Under the pieces are notes generated by a model. That model was not told where the DNA came from and did not search any database. It worked only from the letters and a program-made list of their open reading frames with translations. The translations under genes were made by a program, and so were the position numbers. A DNA stretch of 64,000 nt from Burkholderia paludis (lineage in GTDB: Bacteria; Pseudomonadota; Gammaproteobacteria; Burkholderiales; Burkholderiaceae): NCBI RefSeq assembly GCF_000732615.1, contig NZ_JPGL01000008.1, positions 1 through 64,000 of the forward strand, in the 5' to 3' direction. Shown one piece after another: positions 1 through 8,557 of this stretch. Positions within the stretch are counted from its first letter, which is position 1; the number at the start of each line of letters is the position of its first letter.

Positions 1-2930
1 GTCTTGACCGTGACCGTGCTCAGGCCGGTGGACAGCGAGCCGATCGAGCTGGTGGCCGACGACAGGCCCGTCGACGTGGAGGTCGACAGCGACAGGACGG
101 AGCTGTTGGTCGAGCTCAGGCCGGTGGACAGGGAACCGATCGAGCTGGTGGCCGATGACAGGCCGGTCGACGTGGAAGTCGACAGCGAGGTGATCGAGCT
201 GTTGGCCGACGACAGGCCCGTCGACGTCGAGGTCGACAGCGACAGGACGGAGCTGTTGGTCGAGCTCAGGCCGGTCGACAGGGAACCGATCGAGCTGGTG
301 GCCGAGGACAGGCCGGTCGACGTGGAAGTCGACAGCGAGGTGATCGAGCTGTTGGCCGACGAGAGGCCGGTCGACGTGGAGGTCGACAGCGAGGTGACCG
401 AGCTGTTGGTCGACGAGAGACCGGTTGACAGGGAACCGATCGAGCTGGTGGCCGAGGACAGGCCGGTCGAGGTCGAGGTCGACAGCGAGGTGATCGAACT
501 GTTGGCCGACGAGAGGCCGGTCGAGGTCGAGGTCGACAGCGAGGTGATCGAACTGTTGGCCGAGGACAGGCCGGTCGAGGTCGAGGTCGACAGCGAGGTG
601 ATCGAGCTGTTGGCCGACGACAGGCCGGTCGACGTCGAAGTCGACAGCGACGCGATCGAGCTGTTAGCCGACGAGAGGCCCGTCGAGGTCGAGGTGGACA
701 GCGACGTGACCGAGCTGTTGGCTGACGAGAGGCCCGTCGACGCCGAAGTGGACAGCGACGCGATCGAGCTGTTGGCCGACGAGAGGCCCGCCGAGGTCGT
801 GGTGGACAGCGACGTCAGCGAACTGTTGGTCGACGACAGGCCGGTCGACGTCGAAGTCGACAGGCTCGTGAGGTTCGACGTCGTGGTGCTGGCTACCGCG
901 TAAAGCTGGCTGCCATTGATGGCGTCCGTGCTGCTCGCACTGACGAGGCCGGCCGCCACATTCTGGATGCGGCGCTCGGAGCCGACACTGCCTACGCTCA
1001 CGACACCGGATGAGCTACTCGCGCCGGCGTAGGTACCGAAAGTCTGGCCGCCGATGACCGTGCTGTTGACAACGCCGGTGCCCTGAGTGGTACTCGAAGC
1101 CGCGCCTGTCGTGGTCGCGTTCGCACCCAGTGCAACGGAACCCGCGACAGAAGCATTCGCGGCCGAGCCAACTGCCACGGCATAGGCGACATTGCTGCCG
1201 ACCTGGGCGGAATCGCCGACGGCAACGGAGGAGACGCCGCCGACGGAGGTATTGTGACCCAGCGACGTCGAGTTGTTTGCCGACGCGACCGATCCTGCGC
1301 CGATCGCCGTGCCGTTCGCCGCGGTCGTCGTACTCGAGGCGCCGAGCGCCACCGAGCCCGAACCGCCGCTTGCCGTAGAACCATTCCCCAGCGCCAGCGC
1401 ATCGGAACCCGACGCGATGGCATTCGCGCCGAACGACCCGGTGTTGCCGAGCGCGATTGCGCCGACCCCCGTTGCCGTTGCCGCGTTGCCCACCGCGACC
1501 GCGCCGTTTGCACCGGTCGCGTTCGCGCCCAGGCCAACGGCCACGGCACTGTTGGTCGCCACGCTGGCGCTGCCCAGCGCAACCGAGCCCGTGCCGCTCG
1601 CCGAGTTGCCGTTCCCGAGCGCCACGGTGCCGTTGCCGGACGCGGTGTTATTGGCGCCCTCCGCTACCGCGCCGGTGCCCGTTGCCACGTTGGGATCGCC
1701 GATCGACACCGCACCGTTGCCGCTTGCCGTGTTGCCCGAGCCGATCGAGACCGCTTTCCCGCCGGTCGCACTGGCCGACTGCCCGATGGCGACGGCGCCT
1801 TGGGTGCTGGCCGTCGCGAACGGCCCGACCGCAACGGAAAAGTCGCCAACCGCATCGGATTGACGCCCCATCGCGATGGCACTGTTGCCCGTCGACGAGG
1901 CGTCATAGCCGAGTGCCATGTTGTAGTTGTTCAGCGTCGCCTGGGCGCCCATGCCGATCGCGATCGAACCGTCCACGGCGGTCGTGGCGCCGCTCCCGAT
2001 GGCGATCTGCCCGCCGGTGACGCCATCGGTGCCGACCGTGCCTCCGTTCAGCGCATTGGTTCCGAGCGCAATGTTGTTGAACGTGCCGCTGCCGGCCGCG
2101 CCGGTATTCGCCGCATTTCCGATGGCAATGGTCGATGTCGAACCGGCCGTGGCATTGGCTCCGATCGCGAGTGCGTTGATACCCGTCGCGCCGTTGTTGG
2201 CGTAGTTTCCTTGCTGCGTGCCGCTGTCGTTCGCGCTGAAATAGTGCACGGTGGAGGTCGAGAGGGAGGCCTCGACGTTGTAAAGCTGTGCCCCCGTGAC
2301 GGCATCGTTGGATGTCGGGGAAATCAGGCCAGGGGCCAGGCCGGTAAGAAGGGTATTGGTCGCGCTATAGGCGCCTGTCGTGGCGTTGATCAGTGCCGTG
2401 GCGATGTTCAGGGTCGGCGTGACGATGTTCCCGGTCTGGCTCAAGCCTGCGGTCGTTCCATACTCGATGGTGCATGCGTACGTCGCGCTCAAATTCGAGC
2501 ACGCGCTCGATGGAGAGCCGATCGATGCGCCAATCAGCGCGGCATTCGTGACGTAATTGATGGCCGTGCCGCCGAAGCCCCAGACTGTCGGGTCGAGGTT
2601 CGGAATGCCGTCGTCGAAGACGTTGTTGACGGTGCCGCCAATCGTGCCGCCGAGCGCGGCCCCGTTGTTCAGCGTGCCATTGTTGATGTTGCCAAGCACC
2701 GTGACGCCGTTCGATTGCGCGTAAAGCGGGGAGGACGCGACAAGAAACGCCGTCAACGCGCCCATTGCGATGAATTTCACGGACAGCAACGCTCCCATGA
2801 AACCGGCGCTGCGCTCGAGAGGGGTGGCGTCGCCGGACTTTCCACCGGTTCGCTTGCTCCGGTCGATTTCGCTGACAGCTACCCACGCACCGAGAGACTC
2901 ATTCCAAACTGTCTTGTATGACTTATTCAT
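1..2930 (-). CDS. Trimeric autotransporter adhesin, C-terminal part outside the window
   Basis: This gene is open to the window edge, so about 976 codons of passenger are visible and the YadA-type membrane anchor is missing. Translation from ATG at 2930 begins with an extended signal peptide region (MNKSYKTVWNESLGAWVAVSE-like), then a hydrophobic segment ending near LYAQS. Next come a unique N-terminal stretch and many 14-residue YadA-head repeats of the AVAIG-NA-ASG type. A neck motif (NVAAGLVSASSTDAINGSQLY) precedes a stalk of about sixteen 18-residue repeats. An AGGTG ribosome site lies 5 bases before the ATG. The protein should be a type Vc secreted, surface-anchored homotrimer used for adhesion. 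It is a close relative, in opposite orientation, of the adhesin at 8558. Family assignment is firm; the ligand is unknown. Confidence 0.93.
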   Translation of the reverse strand, partial: MNKSYKTVWNESLGAWVAVSEIDRSKRTGGKSGDATPLERSAGFMGALLSVKFIAMGALTAFLVASSPLYAQSNGVTVLGNINNGTLNNGAALGGTIGGTVNNVFDDGIPNLDPTVWGFGGTAINYVTNAALIGASIGSPSSACSNLSATYACTIEYGTTAGLSQTGNIVTPTLNIATALINATTGAYSATNTLLTGLAPGLISPTSNDAVTGAQLYNVEASLSTSTVHYFSANDSGTQQGNYANNGATGINALAIGANATAGSTSTIAIGNAANTGAAGSGTFNNIALGTNALNGGTVGTDGVTGGQIAIGSGATTAVDGSIAIGMGAQATLNNYNMALGYDASSTGNSAIAMGRQSDAVGDFSVAVGPFATASTQGAVAIGQSASATGGKAVSIGSGNTASGNGAVSIGDPNVATGTGAVAEGANNTASGNGTVALGNGNSASGTGSVALGSASVATNSAVAVGLGANATGANGAVAVGNAATATGVGAIALGNTGSFGANAIASGSDALALGNGSTASGGSGSVALGASSTTTAANGTAIGAGSVASANNSTSLGHNTSVGGVSSVAVGDSAQVGSNVAYAVAVGSAANASVAGSVALGANATTTGAASSTTQGTGVVNSTVIGGQTFGTYAGASSSSGVVSVGSVGSERRIQNVAAGLVSASSTDAINGSQLYAVASTTTSNLTSLSTSTSTGLSSTNSSLTSLSTTTSAGLSSANSSIASLSTSASTGLSSANSSVTSLSTSTSTGLSSANSSIASLSTSTSTGLSSANSSITSLSTSTSTGLSSANSSITSLSTSTSTGLSSANSSITSLSTSTSTGLSSATSSIGSLSTGLSSTNSSVTSLSTSTSTGLSSANSSITSLSTSTSTGLSSATSSIGSLSTGLSSTNSSVLSLSTSTSTGLSSANSSITSLSTSTSTGLSSATSSIGSLSTGLSSTNSSVLSLSTSTSTGLSSATSSIGSLSTGLSTVTVK
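10..880 (-). repeat. 54-bp tandem repeats coding the adhesin stalk
   Basis: About sixteen imperfect copies of a 54-bp unit encode 18-residue Ser/Thr-rich stalk repeats (core LSTSTSTGLSS). The period is 18 residues, equal to one heptad plus one hendecad, rather than a simple multiple of seven. Copies differ at a few codons, so copy number could change by slippage or unequal recombination. The array lies wholly inside the adhesin gene. Confidence 0.85.
881..971. repeat. Inverted near-identical segment shared with the second adhesin (copy A)
   Basis: The reverse complement of this 91-bp stretch matches 11084-11174 at all but 4 positions by my hand alignment. It encodes the neck segment RIQNVAAGLVSA...NGSQLYAVAST in both adhesins. 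The two copies are in opposite orientation about 10 kb apart, so they are a possible substrate for homologous inversion or gene conversion. Confidence 0.85.
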
Positions 2931-4484
2931 AAGAACACCTAATTGAAGTTACCAGATCGAACAGTTGATGGTGCTCTCAGGCATCTATCGCTCGGCGAAT
3001 GAGGTGACTGCTGCCGCCTCATGCAACATATGATTTTTTTGTAATCTCAAGGCTAGCAATAAATAACGTGCTATCCAGGGATTAAATCTTTAAATTTATT
3101 GACATTGCATGAATGAATAACTGAAATCCCGTGGCTGAATATCGGGATTTGAAAATCAGTTATTCGTTGCGTGAATGTCGAGCGATTGGCTGGGCCGTTG
3201 AGTACTCGAGTTGCTGTTGCGAGGATTGGACGATAATGCAAATTATTCGATTGCTCAATAATGGTTGGCCTAAATTCAATGGCGTTTTTTTTAACTATTG
3301 CAAATTTCCATTGTCGAATAACTGTTATTTAAATCGCGTTATTTATTGTTCCGACGTAAACATTTCTTGATTTTTAATATTCTATTTTTCTGAAATTTAC
3401 TGGATGGATGTCGGTTATTGAAAAACCGGATTTCGCCGAAGCCCGACATGAGACGGCCCTTGCCGACCGGCGGGCAGGGGGCCGTCCTGCGCGCGATCGG
3501 CGAAACGGGGTGGGGAAGCGCGATACAAGCGCCGTGACGTAACGGAGCGGTGTTGCACTCGTACGGCGAGTCCGACGGGACGAAGGGAGGCGGCCGCAAG
3601 TGGAATCGACAGGCGGGGGGCGGGTATCGGGACGCGAACGACTCGGGGTTTGTTGCGAATTTGGCCGCGACCGGGAAGCCGTCGGGTTTCCGTCGGTGCC
3701 TTCAAGCGGAACATGGAGGGGCGATCGGGCCAAACACGGCGATCGTGCGCGTATGTCGGTCCGCCGTGTCGGCGGATCTTTTTCGACAGGAATTTGAAAG
3801 CAACTGACCGGCAGGTATTTCCCTGAATGGGTCATGCGCACGACAGCGGAACCGTGTAGCCCAGGCCATGCGCGACCGGTCTTGTCGAGCGCGCGAGGCT
3901 CTCGTGGCCACTGTCCGCGAAAGGCCGGTCAGACAAGCCGCAGCCCGTGCGTCGCCTGCATCCGCGGCGACTGCGCACGCCCGGAACCGTCGAATTCTCA
4001 TGAGGATTGGGCCGGCGCCCAACGACAACCGAGAGTTATTTATATAAAAAAACAACGTCTTACGCGGAACGAATCCACTGCATATGATGCGTTCAACCGA
4101 TTCGACGGCGGTACGGAGCGTTTCGAGGTGTACGGCAATCCATGATCTCGTGTCGAACCCGACACGCACGATCGAATGCGTCGCGATGACCCGCATGTGT
4201 TCAAGCCGATCCCGGAGTGTGTGCGTCGAGGAATTCGATGTCGGCGAGCCGCCTTGCGGGCGGCCGTCGAACATGACTGCACGACAGGGTTCGTCATCGA
4301 TCGGTGCACTCACGGCTGGAACGCGGTCCGCGCATATCGAGTGCCGAAACGGCATCGGCAATCGCGATCGTGAGCCCGAGGCGGCCAGCTGCGTGAGGAA
4401 TTTGCGGGTGCGCGCAGGATCCGTGCATCTTTGATCTGTTGAACGACCGGGGGCGAAGGCTCCGTATTGACTGGTGTGTGAATC
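2931..4484. other. Intergenic region with an AT-rich island and no convincing gene
   Basis: The stretch from about 3020 to 3420 is clearly AT-rich against the GC-rich surroundings, as is common upstream of horizontally acquired surface genes that H-NS-like proteins silence. It should contain the promoter of the adhesin that starts at 2930. A 79-codon reading frame at 3131-3370 has no recognisable features. From 3420 to 4484 the DNA is GC-rich, but open frames are arginine-rich shadows without good start sites. A minus-strand stretch near 4250-4435 faintly resembles part of a TIM-barrel amidohydrolase (around APIDDEP) but is broken, so I do not call it a gene. Confidence 0.6.
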
Positions 4485-5396
4485 ATGGATTTCAAGGTAA
4501 ACAGGTTCGTCCTGATGGACACGTTCGTGCGAATCGTCGAGATGGGAAGCTTTACGGAGGCAGCGAGGTTGCTGAATACCAGCCAGCCGACGGTGAGCCG
4601 CCAGCTTCAATCGCTCGAGAGTTTCATCGGCCTGGAACTGATCAATCGAACCACGCACGGGATGCGCATCACGGAGGCCGGCCGTCGCTACTACGAATAT
4701 GCGAGGAAGCTGATCAGCGAGATGGTGCAGTTCGAACACGACATGCGGGGCGAACGCGTCGAACCGCGCGGGTATCTGCGCGTGGCCGTGCCGCACCTTC
4801 TGGCTCCCGAATGGCTCACGAACGTGGCGGCGAGGTATTTCGAGGCGTGCCCGCTGGTGAAGCTGGAGTGGGTTACGAGCGAAGCACCGGCCCGCTTCCA
4901 TGAAGAGTCGATCGATTGCATCATCCGGTTCGGCCAGCCGTTTGATCAGACCTCGGAAGTGCGCCAGGTCGGAGAGCTCGACCGGATCGTAGTGGCCAGC
5001 CCGGCGTTCGTGGAGAAGCACGCGTTTGATCAATCGGACTGCGCGTCGTTTCGCGACATTCCATGGATATCGCTGGTCAACAAGGACAAGAACAAGCTGG
5101 TCCTTCACAACGACCGGCAGGAACGGTGCGAGTTGAAGATCGACCCCGTGTTCTCCGCGGACCAGGTACTGGTGACCCGCGAGGCCGCTCGCCAGGGAAT
5201 CGGCGCGGTGCTGATTCCGGAGTGGGTGGTGCGGGACGACATCGCGGCGGGGCGTCTGGTCAGGATATTGCCGGAGTGGGTCGGCGAGCCGGTGCCGGTC
5301 AACATCATGTTTTCCCAGGAAATGGGCGAATCCGCGAAGCTTGCGAAATTCATCGACGTCGCTGCGTCGGCCATCCATCAGGTGCTGAAAGCATGA
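4485..5396 (+). CDS. LysR-family transcriptional regulator
   Basis: This 303-residue protein has the normal LysR length. An N-terminal winged helix-turn-helix occupies about residues 8-67 (GSFTEAARLLNTSQPTVSRQ). A periplasmic-binding-protein-like effector domain fills roughly 95-295. ATG at 4485 starts only a few residues before the HTH, as usual. It runs convergently into a second LysR gene at 5441-6322, with a 44-bp gap. No enzyme or transporter is divergent to it; the only upstream neighbour is the adhesin about 1.5 kb away, so its target is unclear. Regulation of one of the adhesins is possible but is only inferred from position. Confidence 0.92.
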   Translation: MDFKVNRFVLMDTFVRIVEMGSFTEAARLLNTSQPTVSRQLQSLESFIGLELINRTTHGMRITEAGRRYYEYARKLISEMVQFEHDMRGERVEPRGYLRVAVPHLLAPEWLTNVAARYFEACPLVKLEWVTSEAPARFHEESIDCIIRFGQPFDQTSEVRQVGELDRIVVASPAFVEKHAFDQSDCASFRDIPWISLVNKDKNKLVLHNDRQERCELKIDPVFSADQVLVTREAARQGIGAVLIPEWVVRDDIAAGRLVRILPEWVGEPVPVNIMFSQEMGESAKLAKFIDVAASAIHQVLKA

Positions 5397-5440
5397 CGGT
5401 GGGCGGTTGCGCGCCGAATCGGCGTGTCGTCACCGAACGC

Positions 5441-6322
5441 TCACGCGAACGAACGCAGCGCCCGTTCCCTCAGCATCTCCATCATCAGTTGCGCGTTGCG
5501 TGACAGGAACAGGTCCGATCGCGTCACGAGACCTTCCGTCAAGTCGGGCAGCGGCTCTTCGAGATCGAGCGCGACGAGATCGAAATCCTGGATTTCGGAT
5601 GCGATATCGAGGTTCACGACCGCGAGCGCGTTGGTGCATTTGAGCGCCGCGCGCGTCGCGACCACATTCTGGCTCTGGATGGCCTGCGGCGCCTCGATCA
5701 CTCTTGCCGCGCCGACGGTGGACGATTGCGTCATGATCCGGATGCCGCCGCTTACCCAGCGAAACCGGGTCAGGTCGTCCAGCGTGCAGCGGCGGTTGAC
5801 GAGCGGGTGGTTGCGATGGGCAATCACGGCCGTCGGCCGGCGGAACCACGGCTCGAACTGAAACGGCTGGGGGATCGACTCCGCAAGCGCTGTGCAGACA
5901 CCGAAGTCGAGTGTGCCGTCTCGCAGGCCGGGAAGCACCGACGCAAGCGTGCCGTCGACGATACGCAGCGGTGCGCGCGGCCGTTGCGCCAGGAAGTCGG
6001 GCAGCACGAGCGGCAGCAGGCGGGCCGAGGCCATGATCGACAGGCCGATCGAGACCCGGCCGCAGTCGTCGGCCGACACGTCGCCGTCGAGCAGGCTCAT
6101 GTTTTCGACGATCAGCATCGCGCGCGGCAGCAATAACCGGCCGGCCGCGGTCAGGGCGGCGCCGCCGACACCGCGCGTGAGTAGCGCGGTGCCCAACTCC
6201 TCCTCGAGCAGGCGCATCGTTTTCGTGACGGCTGCCTGCGACACACCCATTTCGCGGGCGGCGGCACGGATGCTGCCGAGTCTCGCAACGCTGACGAACG
6301 CGAATACTTGCGGATACTTCAT
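5441..6322 (-). CDS. LysR-family transcriptional regulator
   Basis: The 293-residue product carries a LysR HTH at about residues 3-62 (GSIRAAAREMGVSQAAVTKT), followed by the effector-binding fold. I chose ATG at 6322 (MKYPQVFAFVSVA) because it places the HTH at the very N-terminus, as in the family. The frame stays open about 90 codons further upstream, but that stretch is arginine-rich and unlike a LysR protein. The protein resembles the single-gene LysR regulators of aromatic or amino acid metabolism, but I cannot assign an effector. The 2.2 kb upstream of it holds only decayed sequence, so it may have lost its original target genes. Confidence 0.9.
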   Translation of the reverse strand: MKYPQVFAFVSVARLGSIRAAAREMGVSQAAVTKTMRLLEEELGTALLTRGVGGAALTAAGRLLLPRAMLIVENMSLLDGDVSADDCGRVSIGLSIMASARLLPLVLPDFLAQRPRAPLRIVDGTLASVLPGLRDGTLDFGVCTALAESIPQPFQFEPWFRRPTAVIAHRNHPLVNRRCTLDDLTRFRWVSGGIRIMTQSSTVGAARVIEAPQAIQSQNVVATRAALKCTNALAVVNLDIASEIQDFDLVALDLEEPLPDLTEGLVTRSDLFLSRNAQLMMEMLRERALRSFA

Positions 6323-6889
6323 GGTGACAACCTGCGGTTGATTGTCGAAACGAAGAAGCCTCTTCTCATGCTGTTTGTCCGGGCGGCAAGCATGGCCCGT
6401 TTTCCCTCCGGGAGCCCGACGGCTGGGCGTTCGAGAAAGCCGGATCACGACGCGCCACGAAACGGCGGGTCGAATCTCGCGGCCGACAGACGACAACCTG
6501 CGATCATGCGCAGGGTTTGCACGAAGCACGGGAAACCGTCCGGCACGCTTGCGCGAGGCGCGCAGGGGCCCCCGCGCGCCTGCCGGCATTGACGCTTCGC
6601 GGGACCCGGCACGAGGGTCGATCCGCGATTCGAATTCCTGCCGTATGTGTATCCAGCCGCATTGCCGGGATACCGTGTCGCAGCGACTTCATGTGTCGAC
6701 ACGCGTTTCCGCTACGACAACGCCGCGTTCGATCGGGGGCGTGTTCGCCGCACGGAGCGAGTGGCACTACTCGATCCGGCGCAACCGTACGACATTACCG
6801 TACTTGGCCGCTGTGTGCGCCCTTTGTTCACATACTAACGAACCGTTGACATGTGCATGCAGCTGCATGGCACGACAACCTGGAATTGA

Positions 6890-7352
6890 TCTTAGCGATC
6901 CGTCGACGGGTCCGCAATCGAGGACTGCTCGAACACGTGAGGCAAGGAGGGTGTTGCGTGCGCTTCGTTGCCGGCTTCGTGGTTGCGACACTGAAGTCGA
7001 TACGGAAAAAACGACGTGCATTTCGACGCAGGTGTCACGAGCAGGCCGGTCGGCGCATCGATCGTCAGCGTGTATTGCATCGGGCGTGACGTCGGCTGTA
7101 TGACCTCGTAGCCGTGTGGCGCTTTCGGACCTGCCGGGTGGTCCGGGCGCGATTCCTCGTTCGCCCGGTGAGGCGATCTGGCGGCCGCGCCGTGCGCAAG
7201 TATCGAACCTGCGCGTTTGCCAGTGCCGCGACCTGCGCCAGCGTGATGAACTGGTGAAACAGCGGTCGGTTTTCCATGATCCACTCGATCGAAGCAGCGA
7301 TGTCGGGCGTGAATGGCGGCGGTGCGGCGCGATACGTTGGGGTGCATGACAA
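6890..7352 (-). pseudogene. Possible frameshifted remnant of an unidentified gene
   Basis: Two adjacent minus-strand frames each carry a stretch of ordinary-looking protein composition instead of the arginine-rich look of GC shadows: an upstream part with IEWIMENRPLFHQFITLAQV and a downstream part with HGYEVIQPTSRPM and LTIDAPTGLLV. Together they would cover about 140 residues of one protein broken by at least one frameshift. I do not recognise the family, and there is no good ribosome site. The call rests on composition only. Confidence 0.25.
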
Positions 7353-8524
7353 CCGGTGTGTGGCGATATCGGTGTAACCGGCTTGGGAATTGAGCTTTAA
7401 AAAGTAAAGCGCATGAATTTGCCGCTCGAGTCATTCCTGTCGTTTGCTTTATAAAGTACAGCTTGATCGCATCATGAAGCGGACAACGTTTTGGCGAATC
7501 GTCGAAGGGACGACTCATCATGGTCGTGCCGGATCGGCTCGGGCTGTGCGTCGCACCGCGCTGCGCAGCCTGCGAGAACTGCGCGGCGAGTTCATCGCGT
7601 TCCGGGCGTTGCGGGAGCATGCGAAACGAATGCGCACTTGCTGGATACGCGGCTCGCGGAGCTGAAGGCGTCGGGGCGCATCGAGCACGGCGACGGCGGC
7701 AGCGGCATGACCGTCGAAGACCGACGGCCTGAAGCGGAACTTCAGTCGTTGCTCGGATAGGCAAGGCAGCGGGCCAAGCGGGACCAGGACGGGTTCGCTG
7801 CGGCGATCGCGAGCAATCCGGTCAGGTTCCTGATCGACCTGCAATCGCCGGTCGACGCGCCGATCGGTGGCGAAGACGTGCAGCGTCACAAGCCGGACCC
7901 GGAACGGACGCCGGGAAGCCCCCAACACTGATCCATTCGCATTGAAATCGGGCGAGGGGGGGGCGCAATCGACCGCCTCTCGGTGATTGCCGCGAGCGGC
8001 GGAAGAAAAAGGGCGCGCGGCCGGACAGAAATACAACGATTTGCTGGCTTCCGGGTTCCTGACCCTTATTGGGTGGGTGTCATTCATTGACCGCAAGCGA
8101 TTGTCACTTTGCCCTGAATCGCGTCCGGACCGCAAGCATCCTTGCGACTTGCCGTCAATTCATTTTGTTCGTCTTCCATTGTCGGTCATCGTCGCCCATT
8201 TTTTTGGGCGTCGTCCCGTGGCTCACCCTGATGCGAACCGGTCTTCACTGGGCCGTTACCCGACTCCCCGAGATATGCGCAACCGGCAAATGAGGGGAAA
8301 ACGCGCCAAGCTTGCGTCGTAGGATGAATGCGGTTCGAGGTAAAAATGCTCTGCGGGGAACGGAATGTGCCGGCCGTCTCGTGTGTGGCACACATCATTT
8401 TCCAGACTTGGGGGGATGGTCCGCAAGGACGATCCGGCTGCGACAGGAATGCGACGAAAAATGACTTCCATTACATCGGCGATCCAGACTGATTGTTATG
8501 CATTCCTATTTTATTTATTTGTCG

Positions 8525-8544
8525 TACAACTAAAATAAGTTGTA
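8525..8544 (+). promoter_or_regulatory. Perfect inverted repeat just upstream of the adhesin ribosome site
   Basis: TACAACT and AGTTGTA form a perfect 7-bp inverted repeat around the 6-base loop AAAATA. It ends two bases before the TAGGAG ribosome-binding sequence (8547-8552) of the adhesin gene. It could be an mRNA hairpin in the leader that tunes translation, or an operator. The AT-rich bases before it (about 8490-8524) are the likely promoter region. Confidence 0.5.
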
Positions 8545-8557
8545 GGTAGGAGTCGGT

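Larger units (their letters stand above)
6323..8557. other. 2.2-kb gene-poor region with possible decayed coding remnants
   Basis: No frame here has a convincing start, family signature and length together. Two stretches look like former genes. On the minus strand (about 6890-7350) one frame gives IEWIMENRPLFHQFITLAQV and another gives HGYEVIQPTSRPMQYTLTID, which suggests one gene split by frameshifts. On the plus strand (about 7440-7930) a protein-like frame is interrupted by a stop at 7758. I recognise neither. The last 80 bases are AT-rich and form the leader of the adhesin at 8558. Confidence 0.5.

Noticed and set aside
10..880. CRISPR array.
   Set aside because: The repeats are 54 bp, contiguous without spacers and in frame within an adhesin gene.
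4..903. A 299-codon plus-strand frame made of Asp/Glu/Val-rich repeats.
   Set aside because: It is the mirror of the 54-bp stalk repeats of the minus-strand adhesin; periodicity comes from that gene.
3131..3370. Small protein of 79 residues in the AT-rich island.
   Set aside because: No ribosome site, no family features and unusual composition; an open frame of this size is expected by chance.
4250..4435. Amidohydrolase pseudogene on the minus strand.
   Set aside because: A short stretch around APIDDEP resembles TIM-barrel lactonases, but the match is too short and broken to support a call.
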